A DNA stretch of 22,643 bases from Nemertoderma westbladi (Eukaryota; Xenacoelomorpha; Nemertodermatida; Nemertodermatidae): NCBI GenBank assembly GCA_032718475.1, contig JAUCBJ010008677.1, positions 1 through 22,643 on the forward strand, given 5' to 3'. The notes beneath the pieces were generated by a model. That model was given only the letters and a program-made list of their open reading frames with translations. It did no database searches and was not told the origin of the DNA. Below are positions 9,757-18,345 of this stretch, one piece after another (within the stretch, counting starts at the first letter, position 1; each line of letters opens with the position of its first letter). A program made the translations under genes and the position numbers.

Positions 9757-10342
9757 TAATTAGTATCAGTATTAATTATATAATTGCCAATGTGAACTAG
9801 TTCATGTGCTACCGTAATAATGGTAACAGGTATGGTTAACAATGTAGATCAGTTAAGATAAATAAATTAGTAAATTTTTAGAAATGAAGTTTCATTTAAT
9901 TCAACCTGCTCCAGGGTAATCCTATGATTTTTTCAACCAAGAATGAATAAATACAAAAATTTATAAAATGCCAATGCTGCAATGACCCCCCCCCCGCAAT
10001 TATGTAGAAAAATTGCCACGGCCAGATAAGGTTAATATACCGGTAATTCATACTAAATTTTAAATTTATAATAATTATCCTTTCCTCAGTTTATATTAAA
10101 ACAATTTATATCAATATGCTCTAAGTACCGGTCCAGTATACACTTATACACAGAATAAAAGTGCATTTTATGAGTTATATGACACTAAAGAGTTTTACAA
10201 TACCAACCAAATATTCACAACCAATAAAATTTATAAAACTTAGTTATTTATATACTGTAGATTACATTTTTCTATACATTGTATATATACACTATAAATT
10301 TTTATACAATCGAATATTCTATAACTATCAATTCGAACAAGT
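9757..10342. other. AT-rich convergent intergenic spacer inside the transposon
   Basis: It separates the stop codons of the two convergent transposon genes. It holds AATAAA signals for the plus-strand gene, a run of 11 C at about 9986-9996, one TACCGGTA (10038) and one TACCGGTC (10126). No gene is seen. Confidence 0.5.
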
Positions 10343-11203
10343 TTAATAACCTTCAAATTCATACAAAAAATCAATGGTTGGCCGTAGTTCCTTGTCCAAA
10401 CCTAACATTGTGCAATATTCATTGCAATTGTGCTCCTGAAAAAACTTTCCAATCCCAATTAAGCTGCAATTTCCAGCATAGAACAACACATCTCCGGTTT
10501 CATTCTGCGGCACATCAGAGCTGGCTATCTCAGGATCGTATAATGAATACTCAGCACCTTGAATGTCAAGGAGCATAAGCTTTCCCTGGCTGTAAACATA
10601 GCTAAAATGAGCAAGACATTCACTCTTCTTGACGATTTCCAGATGTTTATTAGAGGCGTCTGGAGGTGTCACTACAGAGCCATCATTATTAACATATTTA
10701 GCAAAGGTCCCTGGAACATACTCCTCGAGAGTACACACTGATCCATCTTCATCGCCTGAACGGTGAATTGCACGGTCGAGTTGTTACCAGAACTGGAGCA
10801 AGCCCCTATAGAAGGGTGTCGAGATTTAACTGGACTTACAAAACGCACAAAGAATATTATTTTCGCCACAATCTGATCGATTACCGAACAACTTGGTCCA
10901 CGTTCACTGGCTAAAACATCACACGAACCTTCACACTCATCGTAATAATTTTCATATGCGGTTCGTATGTTCTTAATAGATAATTCATCAAACTTTTCAA
11001 ACGGCACAAAGAGACGCGATCCAATGGTTTGATACTTGCAGTTGCTGCCGAGACTTTCGGAAAGTCGTTGAACTGTGAACTGTAATCCATGGGGGCACTT
11101 TTAAGTGCTTCTGTGATGCTTTCTTCGTTCTTTTTGAGCGAAACCTTTCCTCTAGCCCCGTTATATCGAAATCAACCGCAGGTCTTGCCTTTTTAAAAGC
11201 CAT
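10343..11203 (-). pseudogene. Alpha-kinase (atypical Ser/Thr kinase) passenger gene, two frame changes
   Basis: Alpha-kinases (eEF2K, MHCK, TRPM6/7 kinase domains) phosphorylate Ser/Thr. The ATG is at 11203-11201 (MAFKKARPAVDFDITGLEER). Coding similarity then passes to a second frame (about 11100 to 10780; SRLFVPFEKFDELSIKN, IIFFVRFVSP, an N-lobe candidate) and back to the first frame for the C-lobe, ending at the TAA at 10343-10345. In the last part (131 codons from 10738) the family signature is complete: EEYVPGTFAKYVNNDG, AHFSY (His44), LLDIQG (Asp58, Gln60), YDPEI (Asp68), AGN (Asn90) and the zinc site HNCNEYCTMLGL (His103, Cys105, Cys109; with His44 all four ligands). The N-lobe ATP-binding Lys and Gly-rich loop could not be placed. 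The outer two frames are equal, so the middle shift is compensated; short introns are less likely. It lies convergent to the transposase inside the TIRs. Confidence 0.83.
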
Positions 11204-11562
11204 ATCATATCCAAATAATCGAACAGAAACAAAGTATTGTAGTAATATGTGTGAGTAAGGCCTACTACAGTACTAACAGTCTGACATAGGCTGACAGCTG
11301 TAATACTGTATTATAACTAACAGACTAAAGCAGTTCAGCAGTTAGATCAGCTAAAAATTGTGAACTGTTAGTACATGAAAGTGCACTGTCAGACTGTACC
11401 AAATAAAACAAAACCTGATACCACAGACTGGCAGACAGCAGATCTTCTGATCTTACCAACTGTAAGACTGTTGCTGATAACCGAAATGCTAAATACAGAA
11501 ATAACGCTAAAAATACCGCAGTGCCGACTACTGGTAGTACTGTAGTACCGTACCGTTCGTTC

Positions 11563-11925
11563 TAGCTGTATGAAGATGGACATGCTGTACTGTAAATAAC
11601 TAACTGATTGCTGGATTGACTGACTCAGTTGATACTATTCGGCCACATAGTCTAAATTTGAAGGGAGATGATATTTTTCGGCCAGGAATCGTTTTATGCG
11701 TTTTTTATAAAATTCACTGCCGCTGGCCGAATAGTATCAACTGCTTTTGTTTACAGTTACAGTGGACGAAGAGTATCAGCGATTTATTTTTTCATTTTAT
11801 TGTGATATTGATGGGCCATGGGCGAGAATCGTATCAATAATATTTATATTAATTATATTATTTAATGTTGCCAAACACATTATTGTTGTTTTTTTATTTT
11901 TTAATGATACTGATGGGCCACCATA
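11563..11925 (-). repeat. Right terminal inverted repeat
   Basis: Reverse-complement partner of 7903-8260. It contains the same 118-bp nested inverted block (11626-11743, against 8082-8199 on the left) and ends GATGGGCCACCATA. It differs from the left TIR by scattered substitutions and small gaps, mostly toward the inner end. The promoter of the alpha-kinase gene should lie in or next to its inner edge. Confidence 0.9.
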
Positions 11926-11931
11926 CACCTC
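11926..11931. repeat. Right target-site duplication (CACCTC)
   Basis: Exact repeat of 7897-7902, directly after the right TIR. Confidence 0.9.
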
Positions 11932-12080
11932 GTGTGTATAAATACGGACAATTCTCACACAACTGCACCCCCGGTTGGTGGAGAAAAAGTTGGTAATTTA
12001 AGGGAGCGTTTCAGCCAATCAGTGAAGGGCGAGATAGTAGAGAATTTTCTGCTGATTCCGAATAAGTTGTGGGGCGAGCC

Positions 12081-12592
12081 ACGAAGTTGGCGGAGCCTTA
12101 GCGAATTGACACTGTTAGGGGGTGGGTCAATTTATGCAAATAGTTGTCGTCGTCGTCGTCGTCGTTGTCGTTGTCGTCGTCGTTACGATTTTGACATGCT
12201 AATAACTTTGTCGGATTTAAAGCTGCCAAGTTGAAAATTTGTAGGTATCAATATGAGCAAAAGTTGAGATTTTTGAGAGACTTTCAGACACCATCAGTGC
12301 AATGGTCTCCCGCTAGAGGGCCACATGTCTAAACATTAAATGCCCTCCCATTTCTTTGCTTTTAATCCGTTTAAGCTGAAACTTGGCAGATATGTATTAG
12401 ACCATTAGCTGTGACTTTCAAAGGAGGCGAATCCATCTGCAGTTCTCCAGTCTGCCGCTAGAGGGCCAAAGGTCTGAAAGTGAAACAACTAACGACGACA
12501 ACTATTTGCATAAATTGACCCACCCCCTAACAGTGTCAATTCGCTAAGGCTTCGCCAACTTCGTGCTGCGCGAAGTCCCCACTTCGTGTATA
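12081..12592 (+). mobile_element. Satellite-bearing non-autonomous element, copy 2, single unit with inverted ends
   Basis: 73-bp inverted arms (12081-12153 and 12492-12564, one mismatch) begin ACGAAGTTGGCGGAGCC and run inward through TTGACACTGTTAGGGGGTGG to the GTC microsatellite. Between the arms is one ~310-bp unit almost identical to the 4761-5730 units. Outside the right arm is the terminal motif GTGCTGCGCGAAG...CCCCACTTCGTGTA (to ~12592), which contains a small hairpin; a weaker counterpart (GTGGGGCGAGCC, 12069-12080) precedes the left arm. No coding capacity. It lies 150 bp from the right end of the IS3EU-like transposon and has the same orientation as copy 1. Confidence 0.8.
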
Positions 12593-13610
12593 TTAATATT
12601 CGCGAATTAAATAATGACAGATGCCTCCCGGTTTGTTTAAAATACTCCGACGACCCCGTTTTACACCATTGGGCTGTACGCGTGTGTGTAGGGGGTGTGT
12701 AGGTGTACGCGTAACGTTTACACCCGTTTATGTTGACTACTAAATCTATGAACAACACTGCAGTATGCATTAACAAACAGTATTACTTCTACTGGGCACG
12801 TGGACTCGTTATTTTTTCTTTCGATTTTTTTATTTTTATTTAATTAATGCCCTACAGATCCACAATAGCGGTATAATAATACACTAATGGTGTTTTTGCG
12901 TTCAGTTTGAAAATATGCTATCTGTTTACCTGTGTTTTAGATTGCTACACACTTAGACGTGCGACTATGCCTATTAGAAGAAAACAAAAGGCTTGTGTTT
13001 ACGTATTATAGAATTTACACCCACAATTAATGAAAAGTAACAACAAGCAAAAGTGAGCATTAATGCATTTCATAATTGTGTAAACAGTGACACATTATCC
13101 GTAAACATTTCTACATCAATATATAAACTTTAGTAATATGACTGTTATGTTTATTTTAGATAAAGATAAGGTTTCGTTTTTTTGTTGGGAAATCCAATAT
13201 TTCAGTATAAATTATTCTAAAATGAACACACGTTATGCTGAAACTAAATACGCAAACTTTTCCGAAACCGAGAGCAGTGCACTCGAAGCAGTATGGGTGA
13301 ATAAGACGAATGCTAATTAGGTTGTAAGTATATATTTGTACAAAAACACAATCAGACAATAATATTACTTCATTACCCGAGAAAAAAATAATTAGAGGGG
13401 AACTTACAAATAAAATAAAATTGTAAATCACACTGTTCTATGTACGTTCCATGAGGAGGGAAATAAGCAAAGCGATTTTTATTAGATGAAAACAAAAAGT
13501 GCTTTATATTCAGCAGACCTTTAAATATAAATTTTGCTGAGTGAGTGTTAGCGATAGAGGTTGTATTAATTTTATATTACGATTGTAGATTGTACTTCAT
13601 TTCATTGAAT
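12593..13610. other. AT-rich non-coding stretch
   Basis: It contains a short GTGTGTGTAGGGGGTGTGTAG tract flanked by GTACGCGT on both sides (12677-12714). Short frames at 13138-13431 on both strands look like chance. Nothing else recognised. Confidence 0.4.
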
Positions 13611-13660
13611 ATAAGGTAAGATAAGGTAAGATAAGGTAAGATAAGGTAAGATAAGGTAAA
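13611..13660 (+). repeat. (ATAAGGTAAG)x5 minisatellite
   Basis: Five perfect or near-perfect 10-bp units (the last ends AAA). Each unit contains AAGGTAAG, a good match to the consensus 5' splice site read on the plus strand. Confidence 0.95.
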
Positions 13661-13928
13661 TAAGATAATATATATAAGCTATTTTATTCTATTCTAGTGT
13701 ATGTCATTTTATTGCTAATAATTGCCTCGTTTGACTGTTAAAATAAATATTTATATAATTAAATAATATTAATAATATTTTTTTTAATCTAATGTTATTC
13801 TTTAGAACTAAGTATTAATGTAGTTTAACGTATTACACGTGACAGGAACCTTCTGGATGGTACCAGAATCCATGCTGTTCGGAGTTGTAAAGATACTATT
13901 AGGATCGCCATGCTGCATTGCAGCTGCA

Positions 13929-14452
13929 TTATATATATATTACATATATATTACTGTGCTGGCTTGTCGACAAAATTGAGCCGCCACAACTCCCTATCAC
14001 CCATGACATTTGCTAGATCATCCGCATCTTCAAGGTCAGTGTCCTTTAAGATGCGTCTCAAGAAAGTCATGGGCTGTCCACCATGCTTATTCACTCCATG
14101 AGACCGCCAAAGCAAACGATTATGCACTGGATGGTCCTCACGGCGAAAGCAATGTCCTGCAAAGCAGAGGCGGCTTTCTTCTAGTGTCAAGCTTGGGGGA
14201 ACCAATGAGACACCTCCAATGTTATATAGTCTCTGGTTGGAGATGTGTGCATTGTACTTGACACAATGAATCCGGCGTAGCATTCTTGTGAATGTGCCAT
14301 CCAGAGATTTGGTGTCCTCAGCAGTTAGAGCCCAGCATGGCCTCCCATAGAGGAGTACTGGAACTACTGCTGCTCTAAATAATCGGACCTTAATTTTCCG
14401 ATTAATTCTCGGTGACTTCCAAATCCTGGAAATCCTGTACTGGACTAGGTTG
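13929..14452 (-). mobile_element. RTE-like LINE, copy 2: internally deleted 3' part
   Basis: Read on the minus strand, it encodes KKGNL..SRIWKSPRINRKIKVRL, then LLYGRPCWALTAEDTKSLDG, FTRMLRRIHCVKYNAHISNQ, and a GH-containing tail ending NFVDKPAQ at a TAA (13951-13953). This matches the C-terminal part of the larger copy at ~20160-20611. KKGNL corresponds to ~19296-19310 of that copy, so ~850 bp including the reverse transcriptase palm are missing here. After the stop comes only an ATATATAT-type tail (13929-13950); a very short 3' UTR with a simple-sequence tail is usual for RTE-clade elements. It preserves the true 3' end, which the larger copy lacks. Confidence 0.8.
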
Positions 14453-14461
14453 CCCTTCTTG

Positions 14462-14587
14462 TCCGGGGGGCAATAGTCCAGGGGGCAATTGTCCAGGGGG
14501 CAATTGTCCTCAGGGGAATTTTCCTCGGGGGCAATTGTCCGGGTGGCAACAGTCCGGGAGGGCAATTGTCCGGGGGGCAATTGTCCT
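14462..14587. repeat. G-rich minisatellite with embedded CAATTG, ~15-17 bp units
   Basis: About eight degenerate units of the form GGGGGCAATTGTCC. The core GG-CAATTG-CC is nearly palindromic and the units carry runs of three to six G. It directly abuts the upstream end of the deleted LINE copy, and minus-strand translation continues through it as PPDNCP-type repeats, which I take as incidental. Confidence 0.85.
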
Positions 14588-14971
14588 GTCACGACTTTCT
14601 ATATGCAGGAGACTTGGGATAAAGGTCATTAAGCTACTACTGACAATGTTTTGATACTGGTATCCAGGCCCCAGGCCCCAGGCCCCAGCCAGAGTAGTAT
14701 TGCCCCAAATCAACAACAAACAACTGGGAAGAAATTCTACCTGTTTGTGAAGGTATAAATAAATGTTTCTTCAAATCGAAGAACTTTCGTTTTGGGAGCA
14801 TTCATGTACCCCATTGTAGCTGCTAAATCCATAATGGAAAGTTCATTCAGAATTTCTAATTTGCCATAGTTTTGAGTCTCAAGACTCGATAAGCAAATCA
14901 TCGAATTGGGCCACTTCCCAGAAGCCAAAGAATGTTTAAAATGTTTTGAGTGGGCCGATGCCTTTGGTGAA
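14588..14971. other. Non-coding stretch with a CAGGCCCC triplication
   Basis: Three tandem copies of CAGGCCCC lie at about 14667-14691. A minus-strand frame (14737-15009, ~90 codons) begins in the inverted-repeat arm described next; no family resemblance was found. Confidence 0.4.
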
Positions 14972-15155
14972 TTGATAACTAGAAGTGAATTTGGGGGCCT
15001 GTTATGCATTATTTTTCTAACCTTTTTACAATGTGCAGTAATGTCACAAATTATGTTCTACTTTATATGACAATGAAATGTTCGAATAAACATACCATGC
15101 CCCCAAAGTCACTTCTAGTTATCACTTCGCTGTTATATAGAACATAATTTGTGAC
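14972..15155. repeat. Pair of interleaved inverted repeats
   Basis: Arm A, GATAACTAGAAGTGAATTTG (from 14974, ~28 bp, two mismatches), recurs inverted at ~15097-15124. Arm B, GTCACAAATTATGTTCTA (15043-15060), recurs inverted at ~15137-15154. The order is A-B-A'-B', so the arms cannot form one simple hairpin. This suggests two opposed, rearranged copies of one sequence. Confidence 0.75.
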
Positions 15156-15467
15156 AGTACTGAACTTTGTAAAATCTAATATTTGTTGTACTGTGTTCGT
15201 TTGCCCTTGCAATCTACCAGTTTTTCATCGGTATCATCAAAATTTATTTTAGTATTATGTGGTTTCATTATTTTAACGTCAGATGTTCATTGGGATAATT
15301 GGTGCGATTATATTAGACAATATAGATAGGCCTTGGCTAATCGTTTGTCCAGTTGATGAGGTGGCGGAGATTATCAGCATACTGTACTTGTACTTATTGA
15401 TAGTAACAATGTGTTGGCAAGCTGTATTTTTCGAGGTGTTTTGTACTTACTATTCTTGAGATTTTAT

Positions 15468-15503
15468 ATCTCACCAACTATTTCTTTACATAGTTGGTGA
15501 GAT
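15468..15503. repeat. Perfect 13-bp hairpin, 10-nt loop
   Basis: ATCTCACCAACTA (15468-15480) pairs with TAGTTGGTGAGAT (15491-15503). No poly-T or coding context gives it a role. Confidence 0.8.
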
Positions 15504-15996
15504 GGAGATAAGACCAATTTGAACTATGACTCCAATACATAGACAATTTGGAATAGTGGCAAATCCAGTACCAACAGATCATCAGAAAATAGCTATGGCG
15601 TATGATGGTGAAATATAATGATTAGAAAAGCTGAAACAATGTATTGTTTCTATAAATAATAATATATTCTATTATATTATTATTGTATTATATCGTGATA
15701 TATTGTTGTTTCTGCACAACAATGTACCCTAACGTGTACCCATAGAGAAATCATAAGTAAAATTAACAAGAGAAAATGATATTTAAGAGGGCCTATTTGG
15801 CTATATTAATCAAATTATAAAGCAGCAAAAATAATATACCTAGCAGGAAATACCACTGGCTGTATTCTACATAGGCCTACTTTGATTGGTGCTTTAATTA
15901 TATCGTTATAGGATTAATTATTAGTATTATAGGGATTTTATTAATAATAAAAAATTCAATACCTTGGTGTTCATTGTTAAACATATAAATAATAAT
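15504..15996. other. AT-rich sequence upstream of the GPCR
   Basis: No gene seen. The GPCR frame stays open upstream to 15925 without an ATG, and a possible splice acceptor (TATTATAG, ending ~15932) precedes it, so an upstream exon cannot be excluded. An AT-rich run with repeated TATTATATTATTATT sequence lies at 15640-15700. Confidence 0.4.
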
Positions 15997-16962
15997 ATGC
16001 ATCCGTTTAGTATGTTTATTACTGGACTTTGTTGTCTCGGGATAATCAACAACATCATCATTATATGCACCGTTGGATTCTCGGAGAAGTTGCGGTCAAA
16101 AAGCTTCGCTATATTTCTACTGCTACTAGCAATTATCGATGGCCAACACGTGATATCTCTTATAACTTACAACGCATTTAAAAGCAATCAACCCACAGCT
16201 GATGTTCCAGAAACATTTAGTTTCTGGGTTATTTTTCTCTGCTTTATAATACCGATTTGGAAATGGAGTTGTGGATATATATCTATCGGAATGCCGTTTG
16301 TGATAACAATTGAGCGAATGATAGCTACATACCTGCCAATATTTTATAGGAATAATTGGCGTCTGTCACACACAGTTATGTTGAGTATAATGGCATATAC
16401 AATAGGGTTTGTGTTAGTATTGCTACCTATTATTTTCAGCTATGAAGCCAAGTATGACACGGTTTACAGAGCTGATCTCAATGTTACAGGTATATTTTAC
16501 ACTTGTGTTCTGCACCCAGAAGAAATTGTTAAGTGGGACATAACCTGGGTCATATGGGAGGCAGTGATACCTATTCTGGTTGTTGGTTCATTTAATGTGC
16601 TAATTGTATTGCGGTTGAAATTAAGAGGTATGAAAGTTGATCAAGCTAGTGTTACACTTTTAACTACAACTATTATATTTACTATTTTGATGTTGCCCAG
16701 AGCTATTCAAAATGTTGTAACTCATATAACAAAAGAATTCTACTTTGATAGTTTTTCAGCTTTGAACGAAGGAGCTGAGTTATTTAAAGGAAATAACATT
16801 ATTCAAACAGTATTTTGGGCAGCATTATCCGAATTCGCTCATATTCTGAATTCCACAGTAAATCTGTATATTTTACTGATGAATCCACTTTTTAAAACTG
16901 AGCTCATTAATATGTTTCGGGGTGTAAATAAAACTAGCATTCGAAGACGTGCTGTAAAATAA
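15997..16962 (+). CDS. Rhodopsin-class (class A-like) G-protein-coupled receptor
   Basis: An intact, intronless 321-codon frame encodes a plasma-membrane seven-helix receptor; the ligand is unknown. Helices, counted from the ATG at 15997: TM1 ~6-27 (INN, the helix-1 Asn); TM2 ~37-55 (LLAIID, conserved Asp); TM3 ~75-105, ending ERMIATY in place of DRY; TM4 ~125-145, without the usual Trp; ECL2 Cys in FYTCVLHPEE; TM5 ~185-205 (conserved Pro in VIPILVVGSFN); TM6 ~218-240 (FTILMLPRAI, the CWxP position reading MLP); TM7 ~275-295 (LNSTVNLYILL, an NPxxY-like site); and helix 8 starting NPLFKTELINMF. NVTG in ECL2 is a glycosylation site. The basic tail ends KTSIRRRAVK. The extracellular N-terminus is only ~5 residues, so an upstream exon is possible. 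It best resembles the broad invertebrate peptide/chemosensory receptor groups (FMRFamide-receptor-like); the subfamily is not assigned. AATAAA lies at 17084. Confidence 0.85.
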   Translation: MHPFSMFITGLCCLGIINNIIIICTVGFSEKLRSKSFAIFLLLLAIIDGQHVISLITYNAFKSNQPTADVPETFSFWVIFLCFIIPIWKWSCGYISIGMPFVITIERMIATYLPIFYRNNWRLSHTVMLSIMAYTIGFVLVLLPIIFSYEAKYDTVYRADLNVTGIFYTCVLHPEEIVKWDITWVIWEAVIPILVVGSFNVLIVLRLKLRGMKVDQASVTLLTTTIIFTILMLPRAIQNVVTHITKEFYFDSFSALNEGAELFKGNNIIQTVFWAALSEFAHILNSTVNLYILLMNPLFKTELINMFRGVNKTSIRRRAVK

Positions 16963-17987
16963 ATTATAAATACACATATATAAATCTTTTGGCACTCAAT
17001 GTGAAATTGGAAATAATAATGGAAAAATAATTGAGACTATATTCAAAAATATTCGACACTTGTTCTTTTCATCATTATATCATAATAAAATAAATAAATA
17101 TTTAAATATATACATATATAAAAATATATAACAAAATATAAAAAATATGAATATATAAATAAAGAATGAGTTAAATACAAAATATTTCATTTGAAACATA
17201 TAAATTCATATTTAAATCAATAGTAATTAATCTACAAATGTAGCATCTCAAATATATATAATAATGGAGATACAACAATATAATATTGATATATATAGTA
17301 TACACATTTATAACACCAAATGTCATAATATATTTATTTAAACAAATATTTACATATAAACAGATATTAATGCCTATTATTGGCTATACATTTATTTAAT
17401 ATTTAATATTATTTATTTAAATGTTATAATGTGCTTTAATTTATGTTTAGTGTTTCAAAAGGATTATTTCTATAAATGTAATATTATTATCATTAACCGT
17501 ATTTGTTGCCAAATTTTAGTTTATATATATGTTTAGTAAATTAACCTGTGTTACACCATGTGAATTTTCTTTTTGGATTAATTATGATTGCAAGTATATA
17601 TAATGTATGTTAACAATATAGAGAGAGCTAGATTTTTGAACTCCAGCATATTGAGAAAATATTCAAAACTTGCTAAAAACTCATGGAGCACCAACACTGA
17701 CCTCAATGATGTGCCTTGGCAGAAAGGTCCCACTCAAAACCAATAACAACAGCATTTGGCATCTTGAAACGCTAATATATATATATTCTTATTACATACA
17801 ATCTTCTTTTCTTCTTATTTAACTCCTTTTCTACAAATTCATCTCCTCTAAATAAAATAAAAAATTTATATTTAAGCATTAGTGTCTTTTGGATCAAATC
17901 AATGAATTTAAACGAAAATTAACCGAAACAGACCGGGAATCGTTATTGTTGATGGAAATAAATGAGAATGACACTGATGGTTAGTAT
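16963..17987. other. Very AT-rich non-coding stretch downstream of the GPCR
   Basis: Low-complexity A/T sequence with many ATATATA runs and AATAAA signals. No gene or clear repeat boundary. It may include the receptor's 3' UTR. Confidence 0.5.
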
Positions 17988-18345
17988 AAAACCTTTATAT
18001 CTACCTATGGCAAGCTGTATAATGAGTCCTTTCCCATTAAACGCATTAAAATATCCAACCCTAAAACCCCATGGATTCCGGAAAATCTCTTACATTGTAT
18101 ACATAAAAAGAATAGACTTTACCAACAGAGGTTAAATAAACGATCATTAGCTAATAGAGAAAAATTTATTACCTACCGTAATGCGCTAAGAAACATTATT
18201 AGAACCGCAAAAGTAAAATAATTTCAAAATGTCCTTGACGGTAAAATACAAACGATAAGACAATTATGGCAATCTATAAATTTTCTAATCAATCGCAAAA
18301 TATCCAAAAATTCTGCTCCCCGACTTATTATTCACAATTCAAGTC
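17988..18345 (+). mobile_element. CR1/Jockey-group LINE scrap (linker between endonuclease and RT)
   Basis: The plus-strand frame from 17994 reads FPIKRIKISNPKTPWIPENL, then LLHCIHKKNRLYQQRLNKRS, TYRNALRNIIRTAKVK, a stop (TAA, 18219), then FQNVLDGKIQTIRQLWQSIN and FLINRK. This is the classic segment after the endonuclease in CR1/L2/Jockey-group LINEs (PWI...KKN.LY...YRN.L...IR.AK..Y...W..IN). The TAA sits where these elements normally have Tyr. Similarity stops at ~18345, exactly where a different LINE begins. It is a dead fragment. Confidence 0.7.

Larger units (their letters stand above)
7903..11925 (+). mobile_element. 4.0-kb DNA transposon (IS3EU-like, rve-type transposase) with alpha-kinase passenger
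   Basis: The element starts TATGGTGGCCCATCAG and ends with the reverse complement CTGATGGGCCACCATA; ~360-bp imperfect TIRs (7903-8260 and 11563-11925) bound it, and a perfect 6-bp duplication, CACCTC, flanks it. Inside are two convergent genes: a DDE transposase (plus strand, 8519-9756) and an alpha-kinase (minus strand, 10343-11203), separated by ~590 bp of AT-rich sequence. The transposase belongs to the integrase-like (rve) eukaryotic lineage I know as IS3EU; that family name is from memory of the conserved GYR...L and DG(H/Y)DK motifs. Both genes have frame breaks, so this copy is probably not autonomous, yet the perfect duplication and well-matched TIRs indicate a fairly young insertion. 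Confidence 0.88.

Noticed and set aside
10161-10741. Plus-strand frames overlapping the kinase
   Set aside because: They overlap the alpha-kinase frame on the other strand or low-complexity AT sequence and show no motifs.
11932-12234. 100-codon frame at 11932-12234
   Set aside because: It translates the end of the transposon flank, the inverted arm and the CGT microsatellite (Arg run), so it is a repeat artefact.
12489-12776. Minus-strand 95-codon frame
   Set aside because: It shares the SWRSLSELTLLGGGSIYANS peptide with the plus-strand frame of 11932-12234 only because both read the inverted arms of the satellite element.
14737-15009. Minus-strand ~90-codon frame
   Set aside because: It begins in an inverted-repeat arm and has no recognisable domain; possibly old transposon coding sequence but not supportable.
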